Source: CAVWXT01 sp963759115
GTDB lineage: Bacteria > Planctomycetota > Planctomycetia > Pirellulales > Thermoguttaceae
NCBI GenBank assembly: GCA_963759115.1
Contig: CAVWXT010000005.1
Span: forward strand, 2,666,001 to 2,730,000
DNA length: 64,000 nucleotides
Reading direction: 5' to 3'
Shown here: piece by piece, positions 28,170-36,647 of the stretch
Layout of the letters: the number at the start of each line of letters is the position of its first letter
Position numbering within the stretch: the stretch's first letter is position 1
Program-made: the position numbers and the translations under genes
Notes under the pieces: generated by a model
Databases searched by the model: none
What the model was told of the DNA's origin: nothing
The model's input: the letters and a program-made list of their open reading frames with translations, nothing else

Positions 28170-29396
28170 ATGATCCTGGATCCCGTCGAGACGCTGGAAC
28201 AACTGGTCGCCATTCCCAGCGTCAATCCGATGGGCCACCCGGTATCCGGCCCTCCGCTGGGCGAGGCGCAGTTGACCGCGCACCTGGTGGAAGTCTTCCA
28301 GCGACTGGGGTTGGCCGTAGAGCGGCAAGCGGTAGCGCCCGGCCGTGACAACGTCATCGCGCGGCTCGACGGCGATGCGGCTCCGGCCGGCGAAGGTCCC
28401 ATCATCTTGTTGGACGCCCATCAAGACACGGTGCCCGTCGAAGGGATGACGATCGAGCCGTTCCGGCCGCTGCGGCGCGAGGGACGGTTGTATGGACGCG
28501 GGGCGTGCGACGTGAAAGGGGGCATGGCCGCGATGATCACGGCCCTCTCGCGGCTGGCCGAGGAACGCCCGCGTGGCCGGCCCACGATCGTGGCCGTCTG
28601 CACGGTCAATGAAGAGCACGGTTTCAGCGGCGCGGCGGCCGTGACGCAGTCGTGGCACGGCGGACAAGGCCGGATCTGTCCACGCAGGCCGGACGCGGCC
28701 GTGGTCCTCGAACCGACGGGGCTGGATGTCGTGGTGGCTCACAAGGGCGTAATTCGCTGGCGGTGCAACACGCGCGGCCGTGCCGCCCACAGCGCGACGC
28801 CCGAACTCGGCGACAACGCCATCTACAAGATGGCCAGGGCCGTGGCGGCGATGGAACGCTATGCCGAGCGCGTGCTTCCACGTGCCGCATCGCACCGCCT
28901 GTGTGGCCCGCCGACCTTGAGCGTGGGCACGATTCACGGGGGCATCGGCGCAAACGTGGTTCCTGATCGGTGCAGCGTGGAGATCGACCTCCGCGTGCCC
29001 GTCGGCAAGGGGCCCGAAGCGGCACGGCGCGAAGTCATCGAGTATTTGGGGCAAGCCGCGGGCCTCGATTTCCCACTGGAGCATGAGCCGCCGGCGATGC
29101 AGGGAAACCCGCTGAGCGACGCGAACAACGGCTCGTTGGCCGGACGGCTTTCGGCCGTGGTTCGCGACCTTGTGGGCGACTGCCGGCAGGTGGGTGTTTC
29201 TTACGCGACCGACGGAGGAGACTTCTCGGCGGCCGGGGTTCCCACCGTCGTCTTTGGCCCCGGCGCTATCGCACAGGCCCACACGGCTGACGAGTGGATC
29301 GCGCTCGATCAGTTGCACCATGCGGCCGACGTGCTCTATCATTTCTGTCGTCAAGCAACTTTCATCAACGCCAACAACCCGGCACTGCGGAAATAG
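28170..29396 (+). CDS. M20-family metallopeptidase/deacylase (ArgE/DapE type)
   Basis: 408 residues. Zinc ligands appear in order: LLDAHQDTVPV (His and the following Asp), GRGACDVKGGMAAM (bridging Asp), VNEEHGFSGA (Glu-Glu pair) and VVLEPTG. The lid domain starts RWRCNTRGRAAHSATPELGDN. The end has ATDGGDFSAAGVPTVVFGPG and AHTADEWI, where the His is the last ligand. This is the ArgE/DapE/ACY1 family, which cleaves N-acyl or peptide bonds of amino acids. The exact substrate is not readable. GGGAGGA just upstream supports the ATG at 28170. It sits between ald and purE, probably in one transcription unit. Confidence 0.88.
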   Translation: MILDPVETLEQLVAIPSVNPMGHPVSGPPLGEAQLTAHLVEVFQRLGLAVERQAVAPGRDNVIARLDGDAAPAGEGPIILLDAHQDTVPVEGMTIEPFRPLRREGRLYGRGACDVKGGMAAMITALSRLAEERPRGRPTIVAVCTVNEEHGFSGAAAVTQSWHGGQGRICPRRPDAAVVLEPTGLDVVVAHKGVIRWRCNTRGRAAHSATPELGDNAIYKMARAVAAMERYAERVLPRAASHRLCGPPTLSVGTIHGGIGANVVPDRCSVEIDLRVPVGKGPEAARREVIEYLGQAAGLDFPLEHEPPAMQGNPLSDANNGSLAGRLSAVVRDLVGDCRQVGVSYATDGGDFSAAGVPTVVFGPGAIAQAHTADEWIALDQLHHAADVLYHFCRQATFINANNPALRK

Positions 29397-29416
29397 ATCA
29401 GCCGACGGAGAATGTC

Positions 29417-29941
29417 ATGTCAGATGCAGGATCGCCCCTCGTGGGCATCGTAATGGGCAGCGATAGCGATTGGCCGAAGATCAAGGCGGCGGCGACTGCG
29501 CTCGACGAATTCGGGGTGCCTTACGAGGTCCACGTGATGAGCGCCCATCGCACGCCGGAAATCGTCCGCCAGTACGCCACGATGGCGGCGGCGCGGGGAC
29601 TGAAGGTGATCATTGCCGCGGCTGGCGGGTCTGCCCACCTGGCCGGCGTTGTCGCCTCGCACACCACGTTGCCGGTGATCGGATTGCCGGTGCCCACGGA
29701 GTTATCGGGCGGGCTGGATTCGCTGCTGTCGATCGTGCAGATGCCTGGCGACGTGCCGGTGGCCGCGGTCGGCGTCGGCGGCGGCGGACCGCGCAACGCC
29801 GGTCTGCTGGCCGTCCAGATCCTGGCCCTCGGCCATGCCGGACTCCAGGACGAGCTCACCGCCTTCAAACACCGGCTCGCCGACAGGGTCCACGACAAAG
29901 ACGCGGCGTTGCAGGAGAGCTTGCGAGGAACGGGAAAGTGA
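29417..29941 (+). CDS. purE: N5-carboxyaminoimidazole ribonucleotide mutase
   Basis: 174 residues. PurE converts N5-CAIR to CAIR in purine synthesis. The family signature is complete: GIVMGSDSDWPKIKAAATAL, the active-site MSAHRTPE with catalytic His, IIAAAGGSAHLAGVVASHT, PVIGLPVPTELSGGLDSLLSIVQMPGDVPVAAVGVGG and NAGLLAVQILAL. Length matches class I PurE. GGAGA lies upstream of the ATG at 29417, and the gene follows the M20 peptidase by 20 bases. No purK is seen beside it in the window. Confidence 0.95.
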   Translation: MSDAGSPLVGIVMGSDSDWPKIKAAATALDEFGVPYEVHVMSAHRTPEIVRQYATMAAARGLKVIIAAAGGSAHLAGVVASHTTLPVIGLPVPTELSGGLDSLLSIVQMPGDVPVAAVGVGGGGPRNAGLLAVQILALGHAGLQDELTAFKHRLADRVHDKDAALQESLRGTGK

Positions 29942-30093
29942 ATGAAGAGGTGCAGAACATTCGCGGCCCCAACGGCTGCCCCACGATCTGGCAGAACCGC
30001 GTAGCGGCCATGGTGCTTCCCCCCGCCGTTAGAGTTAGAAGAAGGACGCGACCCCCCTCGCACGAAGAAAGCCAGCCTGTCGATGCCTTTGCG

Positions 30094-32235
30094 TTAAGGG
30101 GCCGGGTGTCCTGGCCGCGAGGGCCGGCGTGATTCCGGTGCCGATGGCGGCCGTGTTTCACGCAGGGGAGTTCCGGCTTCGTAGAGCGGAATCTGGGCCT
30201 TGATGGATTCTGCCAGCGGCTGCTTGTTCTGTTGCGTGGCCAGTTCGCAAGCCCTGCGTACCGTTTCCACGGCCTCGGCGAACCGGCCCGCCTCGGCCTG
30301 GGCGGCGGCCAAGGTGCCGAGAACGGCCGGCTCTCGGTTATCGGAGAGTTGGACCGCCCGCTGGGCAAGTGCAACCGCTTCTGCACCGTTGCGCATGGAA
30401 GCGTTCGGGTTGGTTGCCAACAGCCATGCGGTCTCGTTCAGCAGAGTGAGGTCATCGGGCCGTGCGCGGAGCAATGCACGCCGTTTGGCCAGCGCCTTCA
30501 ACATGGCTTCCCGCCGGGACAAGCAATGGTCGAGGTTCCCGTGCGCCCCCGCATAATCGGGCTTGAGTTCCAGGGCCCTGCTGAAATGGTCGATGGCCTC
30601 GTCAACCTGTCCGCATTGGAACAGGGTCCAGCCGAAGTTGTTGTGGGCTTCCGCGAGGTCGGGCTTCACTTTCAAGGCTTCGCGATGATGGGCCAGGGCC
30701 TCGTCGATCTGTCCGTGGTCGCCCAAGACCACGCCAAGGTTGCTGTGCGCCTCGGCATAGTTGGGCCTGATTTTTAGGGCCCTCTTGTAGTGGTCGATGG
30801 CCTCGTCAACCTGTCCGCGGCCGGCCAGCACAATGCCCAGGTTGTTGTGGGCTTCCGCGTTGTCCGGCTCGATTCTCAGGGCCGTCTTGTAGTGGTCGAT
30901 GGCCTCGTCAACCTGTCCGCGGCCGGCCAGCACAATGCCGAGGTTGTTGTGGGCCAGCCAGCAGTCGGGATTGTTCGCGATCGTCGTCCGATAAAGGGCC
31001 TCGACGTTGGCGTACATCCGGCTCTGTTGCCAGGTCAAACCGGCCAACACGGCCAGCAGGGCCATGCACGCCGCGTAGCCTGCCGGCCGATGCCAAAACC
31101 GGCGGCCTAGCGTTGCCGCCGCGGCGGCAAACACGGCGCAAGGCACGATCATGGCCGCATACTGCCAGTGATCGGCCACCAGGGAGTATTCCATGAAGTA
31201 GATGTTGACGAAGCCCAGCACCGGCAGCAACAAGGCCACGTAGCACACGCACAGCATCACCACCGGCCGGCCCCAGGACTGCCGTTGCCACCAGGCCAGC
31301 GCGAGAACGATCACCAGCAGCACTCCCGGCAGATACGACAGCACGCTGCGTTCGTCGATGCTCCAGCGCGGGTACACGAAAATCAGGTTGACCGGCCATA
31401 TCAGCTTCCAGAGATAGAACCACACCGCGCAACCGGCCACGGCGGCCCGGCCCGCAAGACTGTCGGAACGCACGACGCTGCCGCTCGCCGACAGGTGCTG
31501 TTGCCATACCTCCACGCCGACCATAAGCAGCCCGATCAGCAGGTAAGGAAGGACTCGCAGCACGTCTCGCCGCCCGATACGGCCGCGCTGCCACCAGGCA
31601 CAGGCCAGCAACACCACCGGCAGCGTCAGCAGCATGCCTTTGGCCAACGCCGACAGCAAGAACAGGCCGATCGCGAGCACGAAGTGCCACCGCTTGCCGC
31701 GCTCGTCGTAAAGCAGGTAAAGGAGCACCGAGAGCAGCGCCAGCAGCAGAGACAAAATGTTTTTGAGTTGCGTGATCCACGCCACGCTCTCGACGTTGAC
31801 AGGATGCAGCGCGAAGAGAGCCGCCGCTAGCATCGCCCCAGGCACCTTTAGGTGCGCGAGGATCCGCCACACCAATATCGCTGAGACGGCATGTAGGACA
31901 ATGTTTACAATGTGGAAGCCGACCGGATTGAGACCCCAGATCTCGAACTGGAGCCAATAAGCCGTGGCCGTAACCGGCCAATAGTTGACGTAGCTGCCGG
32001 GCACCCAAATTTTGGCCAGCCCCCCGGGTTTGAGAACCGGGTTGTCGAGCAGGTGCAGATCATCGTCCCAGATAAACCCGCCGTGCCACACCGGCTGGTA
32101 AGCCAGCACGACGGCTGCCAGCAAGGCAACGACGAACAACCAGTCTTTGGGCCCGAAAGCCCACGCCGTGCTCACGGCAGCCTGGCAGGGTCGCGGCGAT
32201 CGGGCCGACGAGGATGGATGGTGGCGACGTTTCAT
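30094..32235 (-). CDS. TMTC-like membrane protein with C-terminal TPR repeats
   Basis: 713 residues. The first 400 form about ten to eleven transmembrane helices, with an early loop GGFIWDDDLHLLDNPVL and ALHPVNVESVAWITQLKN. These are hallmarks of the TMTC/GT-C-like family, whose WDDD-type acidic motif sits on the first outer loop. Then come four to five TPR units (AEAHNNLGIVLAGRGQVDEAIDHYKRALKI) and a helical tail. Two TPR units are nearly identical. Eukaryotic TMTCs O-mannosylate proteins with a lipid-linked sugar. The role of the many planctomycete paralogues is unknown. Confidence 0.8.
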   Translation of the reverse strand: MKRRHHPSSSARSPRPCQAAVSTAWAFGPKDWLFVVALLAAVVLAYQPVWHGGFIWDDDLHLLDNPVLKPGGLAKIWVPGSYVNYWPVTATAYWLQFEIWGLNPVGFHIVNIVLHAVSAILVWRILAHLKVPGAMLAAALFALHPVNVESVAWITQLKNILSLLLALLSVLLYLLYDERGKRWHFVLAIGLFLLSALAKGMLLTLPVVLLACAWWQRGRIGRRDVLRVLPYLLIGLLMVGVEVWQQHLSASGSVVRSDSLAGRAAVAGCAVWFYLWKLIWPVNLIFVYPRWSIDERSVLSYLPGVLLVIVLALAWWQRQSWGRPVVMLCVCYVALLLPVLGFVNIYFMEYSLVADHWQYAAMIVPCAVFAAAAATLGRRFWHRPAGYAACMALLAVLAGLTWQQSRMYANVEALYRTTIANNPDCWLAHNNLGIVLAGRGQVDEAIDHYKTALRIEPDNAEAHNNLGIVLAGRGQVDEAIDHYKRALKIRPNYAEAHSNLGVVLGDHGQIDEALAHHREALKVKPDLAEAHNNFGWTLFQCGQVDEAIDHFSRALELKPDYAGAHGNLDHCLSRREAMLKALAKRRALLRARPDDLTLLNETAWLLATNPNASMRNGAEAVALAQRAVQLSDNREPAVLGTLAAAQAEAGRFAEAVETVRRACELATQQNKQPLAESIKAQIPLYEAGTPLRETRPPSAPESRRPSRPGHPAP

Positions 32236-32289
32236 GGGCTTCCAAGCAGTATAGCCGTTTGCCTGCGCCTGTCCATTTCGGATAGTGTC

Positions 32290-33227
32290 CTAATTTGTAC
32301 CAATGGGGGGCACGTTAAATACCGCGTTGAACAGGTCGTCAAACTTCCAGAGTGACGGCACCACACCAGCCATTACGGCAGCGGGTGGCCGGCGCTTGCC
32401 AGGCTTGCCGCTGTAGTCGGGGTAGCGAGTGCGCCAGCAGAAATTGTAGTAGGCAAGGAACATGGCGCAGGCTGCTTCGAGGTTCTCTAGCTTCTTGGAG
32501 AATCCCAGGCAAAGGCGGGTGAACCGCTTCATTAGGGTGCGGATCGTCAGGTTGTGCCGTTCAACGTGTGACGTGCATATTGTCCGCTCGTCTTGCTCGG
32601 TAAGCCCGAATACCCCCTTGCGCTCGGTGCCGACCATTTCCGGGGGAGCGTAGCGGCCTGGTTGCGTCACGTTGCGATAGTCCTTGATGATCTGGCCGTA
32701 TTTGACGTAGGGGCCGAAAGCCAGGTCAACCGCTTCCGGGTAGGCCGGGAAGCCATCGGTACTGATCTGCGTGATATGGACGTAGCCACCGGCCTTGTAG
32801 GCGTGCGGGTCGCTGTCGTGGGGCTTGGGCATGACGAGCCGCGCGGCAAGGTCAACCATCAGCTTGCGGGCGTTGTCGGCCGACCGCTTGCCGACAAGGA
32901 AACTGGCCACCAGCTTGGTGTTCTTGTCCAAACAGGTCCACAGGTACACGTCGCCAATGTCGCATCGCTCGGCCTTCTCTTCTGGGTCAGCCGACCTTGC
33001 TTCTTGGCAACGAACGTCCAAATCTCGTCAACCTCGACGTGATCCAAGGTCAATCCGCGTAACTGTCGATCGAGAAACGACTTGCACGCATTGCCGAAGC
33101 GTACCACAAGGCGGCAAATCGTATCCCGATGGACGCCGGTAATCCGCTCGGTGGAGCGAATAGAATTGCCCTCTAGGAGCATGTGGAGCACCTGCTTTTG
33201 GCGCTCCGGCTTGAGCACGTTGCACAT
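32290..33227 (-). CDS. IS1-type transposase, one frameshift
   Basis: About 312 residues when joined. The N-terminus (MCNVLKPERQKQVLHMLLEG and RSTERITGVHRDTICRLV) is a helix-turn-helix region. The DDE core is LDHVEVDEIWTFVAKKQ (first Asp), HITQISTDGFPAYPEAV (second Asp) and TSHVERHNLTIRTLMKRFTR (Glu), matching single-frame IS1-family proteins. The frames join near 32985, where one more C in CCC gives RLTPEEKAERCDIGD. Classic IS1 uses programmed -1 slippage, but at an A-rich site before the DDE domain, so this break is more likely an indel. The ATG at 33227 is preceded by GGGAAGG. Confidence 0.8.
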
Positions 33228-33236
33228 AACAAAGCC

Positions 33237-33265
33237 TTCCCATTGCTGGGGGCTTTCGCTATAAT
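33237..33265 (+). promoter_or_regulatory. Candidate sigma-70 promoter on the plus strand
   Basis: A TTCCCA -35-like box and a perfect TATAAT -10 box are separated by exactly 17 bases. The complement of the -10 region (CATTATAGC) could serve the divergent transposase gene. Transcription to the right would start near 33272. Confidence 0.45.
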
Positions 33266-33271
33266 GCAGGT

Positions 33272-33348
33272 GTAACGGCTGCAATCAGGCGAAAGCCCGG
33301 TTGTGGTTTGCCCAGGGCGACAGTTAGCGCTATCGCCCTGGGTTTTTT
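33272..33348 (+). ncRNA. Candidate 77-nt small RNA in the IS1-type element
   Basis: A predicted start at about 33272 and a strong terminator ending at 33348 define a short transcript with no convincing open frame. An inner stem is possible between GGGCTTTCGC and GCGAAAGCCC around 33250-33295. It lies just outside the transposase start, divergent from it. A regulatory RNA is inference. Confidence 0.3.
33311..33348 (+). terminator. Rho-independent terminator
   Basis: CCCAGGGCGA and TCGCCCTGGG form a 10-bp stem with a 12-base loop, followed directly by TTTTTT. It is oriented rightward, although both flanking coding genes are read leftward. Confidence 0.8.
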
Positions 33349-33352
33349 GTTG

Positions 33353-33541
33353 CTACTTCAGCGCCAAGCCTAGCGCAGCCGCTAGCTTCTCGGCAGTCTC
33401 TAGCCGTATGTCCCGCTCCCCGCTCATAAAACGGAGTATGACGGGATGGGCAACGCCCGATTCAACGGCGATGCGATAGATGGTCTTGCCGCTCTTCTGT
33501 ATCGCGGCCCGCAGTTTGTTGGGCAACGTTTCTCGTTTCAT
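33353..33541 (-). CDS. XRE-family helix-turn-helix regulator
   Basis: 62 residues, essentially one HTH domain. KTIYRIAVESGVAHPVILRFMSGERDI spans the two HTH helices, and RLETAEKLAAALGLALK closes the five-helix bundle. The start has AAAGGAA about 10 bases upstream. It is divergent from the MltR-like gene and shares an 86-base promoter region with an ATTGTAT/ATACAAT inverted repeat, so it probably represses that gene and itself. It resembles element-borne or antitoxin-like regulators. Confidence 0.85.
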   Translation of the reverse strand: MKRETLPNKLRAAIQKSGKTIYRIAVESGVAHPVILRFMSGERDIRLETAEKLAAALGLALK

Positions 33542-33565
33542 GGGTATTGTTCCTTTCTTCGCCTT

Positions 33566-33605
33566 ATTGTATCATTTGCTACATACGTGTCAAGTGCTAT
33601 ACAAT
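33566..33605. promoter_or_regulatory. Divergent promoter and operator region of the XRE/MltR-like pair
   Basis: ATTGTAT (33566-33572) and ATACAAT (33599-33605) are inverted half-sites. Between and across them, TTGCTA and TATACA spaced by about 16 bases form a rightward promoter. A regulator bound here would cover the -10 box. Confidence 0.45.
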
Positions 33606-33627
33606 CTTTTTTTGGAGAATGCCGAAG

Positions 33628-34152
33628 ATGCCCAAGAAAAATCCCGTCTTTCTCAACATCAACGAGGCAATGTCCCTAGTGGAGAAAGAGACGCAAAGTA
33701 CGACAAATCGGGGAATCGTATTGGTTTGCGGCGCGATTCTTGACCGTTACCTGGAAAAACTATTGCGATTGAAGTTTACCCAGCTTGCTCCCGACTGTTC
33801 TGAAGGCGAAAAGGATTTGTGGCTTGTAAAAGAACCCCTTCCGCCGCTCGGAAGCGCAGCTATGAGAGCACGAATGGCGAGAATGCTCGGGCTAATCGAC
33901 AAGCCTACCAGCGATGCGCTAGGAACCCTTTTTAGCATTCGCAATGACTTTGCGCATCTGGAGGCACCACCAGAATTGAACGACAGCCTGGTTGGCAAAA
34001 TACAGGACGCGCTACCAGAAGCACTCAGAGTCGAACGGACGGCCAACCTGTACACCATAGCATACGAACAGCTACGAGAGCCTAGCGCCTACAATTCGCC
34101 TCTGCCCACTGAGCGTGCGCCCCTGCCAAGCGGCCGCGCACGGATAACTTGA
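33628..34152 (+). CDS. MltR-like protein, C-terminus displaced by an insertion sequence
   Basis: 174 residues as it stands. RGIVLVCGAILDRYLEKLL, PPLGSAAMRARMARMLGLI and LGTLFSIRNDFAH match the MltR (mannitol operon repressor-like) family, in which the last motif is the most conserved. The final codons (RARIT) and the stop lie inside the ISAzo13-like element. Joining across the element with a GC duplication restores about 28 residues ending near 35515, so the tail was cut off by the insertion. The core family motifs are upstream and intact. No mannitol genes are nearby, so mannitol regulation is unlikely, and a role with the divergent XRE gene is inferred. Confidence 0.65.
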   Translation: MPKKNPVFLNINEAMSLVEKETQSTTNRGIVLVCGAILDRYLEKLLRLKFTQLAPDCSEGEKDLWLVKEPLPPLGSAAMRARMARMLGLIDKPTSDALGTLFSIRNDFAHLEAPPELNDSLVGKIQDALPEALRVERTANLYTIAYEQLREPSAYNSPLPTERAPLPSGRARIT

Positions 34153-35440
34153 ACAAGTTTACTTGCGTGGTGAGAGCGTGTAGTTCCATTCGCCGTGGAA
34201 CTTGTGATGTTTGAGACGCAGCTTTCTCAGTTGCTCGTCAGTGACTTTGATTTTGGTCGGATAATGGTTTGTGTCAATGGCCGCTTTCACAGTCAATCCC
34301 GTTCGCGTCTTCGTGTTGGCGATGAGATTCACGATGACCTCAAGGCTGACCAGGGGGCGGGCACGCCAGTTCTTCGTGATGAAGCTGAACAGGCGATGCT
34401 CGATCTTGTTCCATTTGCTGGTGCCGGGTGGGAAATGACAAACGAACAGCTTGATGCCCAATTCGTCAGCCAACTCTTGCAGCGACACCTTCCACAACCG
34501 GTTGCGACTCCCGTTGCTGCCTCCGCCATCCGCTGTGATCAAAAGTTCGCGGGCGCGGAAATCGCTGCTGCCCCATTTCATTCCACCATCGACGGATACT
34601 GGGGACGGCAAACTGCGCTGTATCGTGATCGATGCCGACGCTTACCCACCCTTCGTTCCGCAGCAGATCGTACACGCCGTAGAGAGCCGCCTTCCCCAAC
34701 GACTTGATCAGGAAGTCGTAAACGCGCACTTCTTCGGGCGTTCCCTGGGGGAACCATTCCCTCCCGCCATTCTTGAAATCGCCCACGTTTTCCTTCTTTT
34801 TGGCATCCACGGAAACCGCCGGTTGGCCGCGTTTCAAGAACCGCTGGACGCTCGCATTGATGTACTCGAACTGGGCATTGCGATCCGGATGCGACGATCC
34901 CTCCCGAGTCTTGCGGTTTGCCTGCAAGCTATAGTCCGCACGGTGCAACAATTTGGCCACGGTCCGTGCGCCGACCGGATGGCTTTGACGCGTCAGTTCC
35001 TCGGCCAAGTTGCGCGTGCTCTTACACGTCCAGCGCAACGGCGACTTGGGGTCGCCACGGGTCGTTGGTTCAATCAACGTTTCGAGTGCAGCCATCAGAC
35101 CCGGATCGGTCTCTGTCAAGGACTTGTCACCGCCACCCGGTCGTCGCACGCGACAGGCCGCAACCGCACGCTCTTTTTCAGGCAGTTCCAACTCATGAAG
35201 CGCGGCGGTGATCGTGGTACGAGACATTCCGCTGGCCTGCGAAACCGCTGTAATCCCACCCCAGCCGATATCACAGGCTTCCGCTGCCGCCCACTGTCGC
35301 CGTCGGCGTTCATCCAACTCCGGCTCCAGCAACCGATACTTGGCTTCAATCCGTGCAATTACCTGTGCATCCTGCATGCACACGTTATCACACAATGCAA
35401 TGAACGCCACAATAGCAATTTGTTCAAGTTATCCGTGCGC
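34136..35440. mobile_element. ISAzo13-like insertion sequence
   Basis: Inverted repeats containing GGATAACTTGAACAA at 34142-34156 and its complement at 35420-35434 bound the element. Matching extends outward through GCGCAC/GTGCGC. A clear target duplication is not visible, and at most GC could be duplicated. The single transposase gene is of the ISAzo13 type. It sits inside the MltR-like gene of the larger island. Confidence 0.75.
34159..35377 (-). CDS. ISAzo13-family transposase, one frameshift
   Basis: About 405 residues when joined. The N-terminal part has GITAVSQASGMSRTTITAAL (HTH), RVRRPGGGDKSLTETDP, PLRWTCKSTRNLAEELTRQ and VSVDAKKKENVGDFKNGGREW with the first catalytic Asp. After a break near 34560 come ELLITADGGGSNGSRNRLWK (second Asp), FVCHFPPGTSKWNKIEHRLF (Glu) and the tail KIKVTDEQLRKLRLKHHKFHGEWNY. 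This series is diagnostic of ISAzo13/Rhodopirellula-type transposases, a group common in planctomycetes. The true start is uncertain between 35377 and 35410. Confidence 0.85.
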
Positions 35441-35517
35441 GCTCTCCAAGCGCCGTGTACTGTCTTCAACACGTTACCGGCAAGTTACTCCAATCGCTCG
35501 CCGTGGCAGAAATAAAG

Positions 35518-35664
35518 ATGATGCGCAACTTCGCAGCAACGGCCCTCGTTAGGTCAATCGCCAGACTATCTGACGATGAAATCAGCAAGGCACGAGGAAA
35601 ACTGAAAGAAATGGATAAGGTGATATCCGAGGTCGAACCCAAGCCTAGCAAGACCGATCAATAG
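35518..35664 (+). CDS. Small hypothetical protein downstream of the interrupted MltR-like gene
   Basis: 48 residues, MMRNFAATALVRSIARLSDD..., mainly one amphipathic helix with a charged tail (ARGKLKEMDKVISEVEPKPS). Before the ISAzo13-like insertion it would have started 2 bases after the MltR-like stop at 35515, an operon-like spacing that is the best evidence it is real. It overlaps the convergent gene by 20 bases at its 3' end. No function can be assigned. Confidence 0.4.
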   Translation: MMRNFAATALVRSIARLSDDEISKARGKLKEMDKVISEVEPKPSKTDQ

Positions 35665-35983
35665 CAAACCGAGCCATTTTAGCCGCAAGAATGTAGGCTG
35701 CAACCTTTACTGCTACGGGCATAATATCCCACTCGGAAATCATTGCATCAGGAATCCACCCCTCCCACGTTAACCCCCTTCTATCAGACCAATCGGGCGT
35801 AGACACTAAATCTACGAGTTTTTTCCACACAATGTGGGCCGGCCCTCTTAATCCCGAAGAGACTACAAGCGCATTTTGCGCCAGGTCTAAGTCAGATTTT
35901 TGGATAGTTGTATCGGTTGACATATATGTTCTAATTGCTACACTAAAAGTACGATCGTTCAGCACCTCGTCGGAACTGACCAA
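35645..35983 (-). CDS. Hypothetical protein of the mobile island
   Basis: 112 residues from a TTG at 35983, or 92 from an ATG at 35923. It contains SGLRGPAHIVWKKLVDLV and RGLTWEGWIPDAMISEWDIM. The C-terminal AVKVAAYILAAKMARFAI could be a membrane-associated or amphipathic helix. Base composition is AT-richer than the chromosome, as in the other island genes. I do not recognise a family. Confidence 0.45.
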   Translation of the reverse strand: MVSSDEVLNDRTFSVAIRTYMSTDTTIQKSDLDLAQNALVVSSGLRGPAHIVWKKLVDLVSTPDWSDRRGLTWEGWIPDAMISEWDIMPVAVKVAAYILAAKMARFAIDRSC

Positions 35984-36005
35984 CGACTGGCCAAACTCGA
36001 ATCGC

Positions 36006-36167
36006 CTACTCAGCCCGCAAGACCGACCTAGAGTTTTCCCAGCCCTTGTATGGCCGATTGAGTATCGCGGTTAGTATCCTCTCCGATCGCGTCAATGGTC
36101 TGTTCGGCCGACGCAAGAGTATCACCTGTTTCTTCGGGCTTGCGAGTTTTTTCGTGGCGCGTTTCAT
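36006..36167 (-). CDS. Small basic hypothetical protein, frame uncertain
   Basis: 53 residues from the ATG at 36167, which has AAGGTGAG just upstream. The reading MKRATKKLASPKKQVILLRR is strongly basic. A run of six A after the sixth codon matters: with seven, the gene would instead read MKRATKKTRKPEETGDTLAS and stop at a TAG near 36031, a more natural acidic composition. Given the many indels in this window, the second version deserves equal weight. Confidence 0.4.
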   Translation of the reverse strand: MKRATKKLASPKKQVILLRRPNRPLTRSERILTAILNRPYKGWENSRSVLRAE

Positions 36168-36251
36168 GAACTCACCTTGCAAATCATGGGACACGGGGAT
36201 ATAATGGACGCACCACGAGCGCCCGAGCCGTCAGAAGCGGCAGGAAGAAAG

Positions 36252-36280
36252 AAGGCAGCGGTTGCCACCGCTGCCTTTAA
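36252..36280. terminator. Hairpin terminator, possibly bidirectional
   Basis: AAGGCAGCGGT and ACCGCTGCCTT form an 11-bp perfect stem with a TGCC loop. It is followed by TTAATTTT on the plus strand and by a CT-rich tract on the minus strand. Confidence 0.7.
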
Positions 36281-36371
36281 TTTTGCGCGTATCTCGGTCT
36301 GGAGTCAACCCAAACGAAATTCCAGGTAGTGGGTCAATTTGAATTCTCCCCAGCGGTCAAGCAACCCCAGG

Positions 36372-36400
36372 TTGTATTTTGTTAGTTGCCGGATTATAGT
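36372..36400 (+). promoter_or_regulatory. Promoter inside the mini-element
   Basis: TTGTAT and TATAGT are separated by exactly 17 bases. Transcription should start near 36407, one base before the ATG of the membrane-protein gene, which predicts a leaderless mRNA. Confidence 0.55.
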
Positions 36401-36407
36401 ACCTGCG

Positions 36408-36647
36408 ATGATCGCGAAAAGTTTTGACTACGCTTTCACAATTGCTGGTTACGCTTTTGGTGCAGCGATGGTGGTTTTTTGGTTCTACTTTCCGCACCTC
36501 GTGGTCAAAAAAATCGTCGAGGACTGCACCGCAACTCCGCGGCGACACGTCAGTGTCCATGTCAATGCGGTTCTGTTGTTGTGCTGGGCCATCTTCGCTT
36601 TGTATGTCTGCCAGATCATTCTCCGCAGGGGTCCGATTTCAAATTGA
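36408..36647 (+). CDS. Small membrane protein encoded in the mini-element
   Basis: 79 residues, MIAKSFDYAFTIAGYAFGAA..., with two predicted transmembrane helices (FTIAGYAFGAAMVVFWFYF and VNAVLLLCWAIFALYVCQII) joined by a short cytoplasmic loop containing ATPRRHVSVH. The stop lies inside the right inverted repeat, so the gene fills the element. A longer reading from 36339 is possible but would start upstream of the promoter. No ribosome-binding site is seen, which fits a leaderless transcript. I do not recognise a family. Small hydrophobic proteins on mobile DNA are sometimes toxins, but nothing here shows that. Confidence 0.5.
   Translation: MIAKSFDYAFTIAGYAFGAAMVVFWFYFPHLVVKKIVEDCTATPRRHVSVHVNAVLLLCWAIFALYVCQIILRRGPISN

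Noticed and set aside
32859..33021. Programmed ribosomal slippage in the IS1-type transposase
   Set aside because: A -1 shift would join the two frames, but the site is a CCC within the DDE domain. Classic IS1 slips at an A-run before it. An indel like those in neighbouring genes is simpler.
35645..36194. Defence or toxin system formed by the small island genes
   Set aside because: None of the small proteins shows a recognisable toxin, nuclease or antitoxin motif, and the frames are uncertain, so a function would be a guess.
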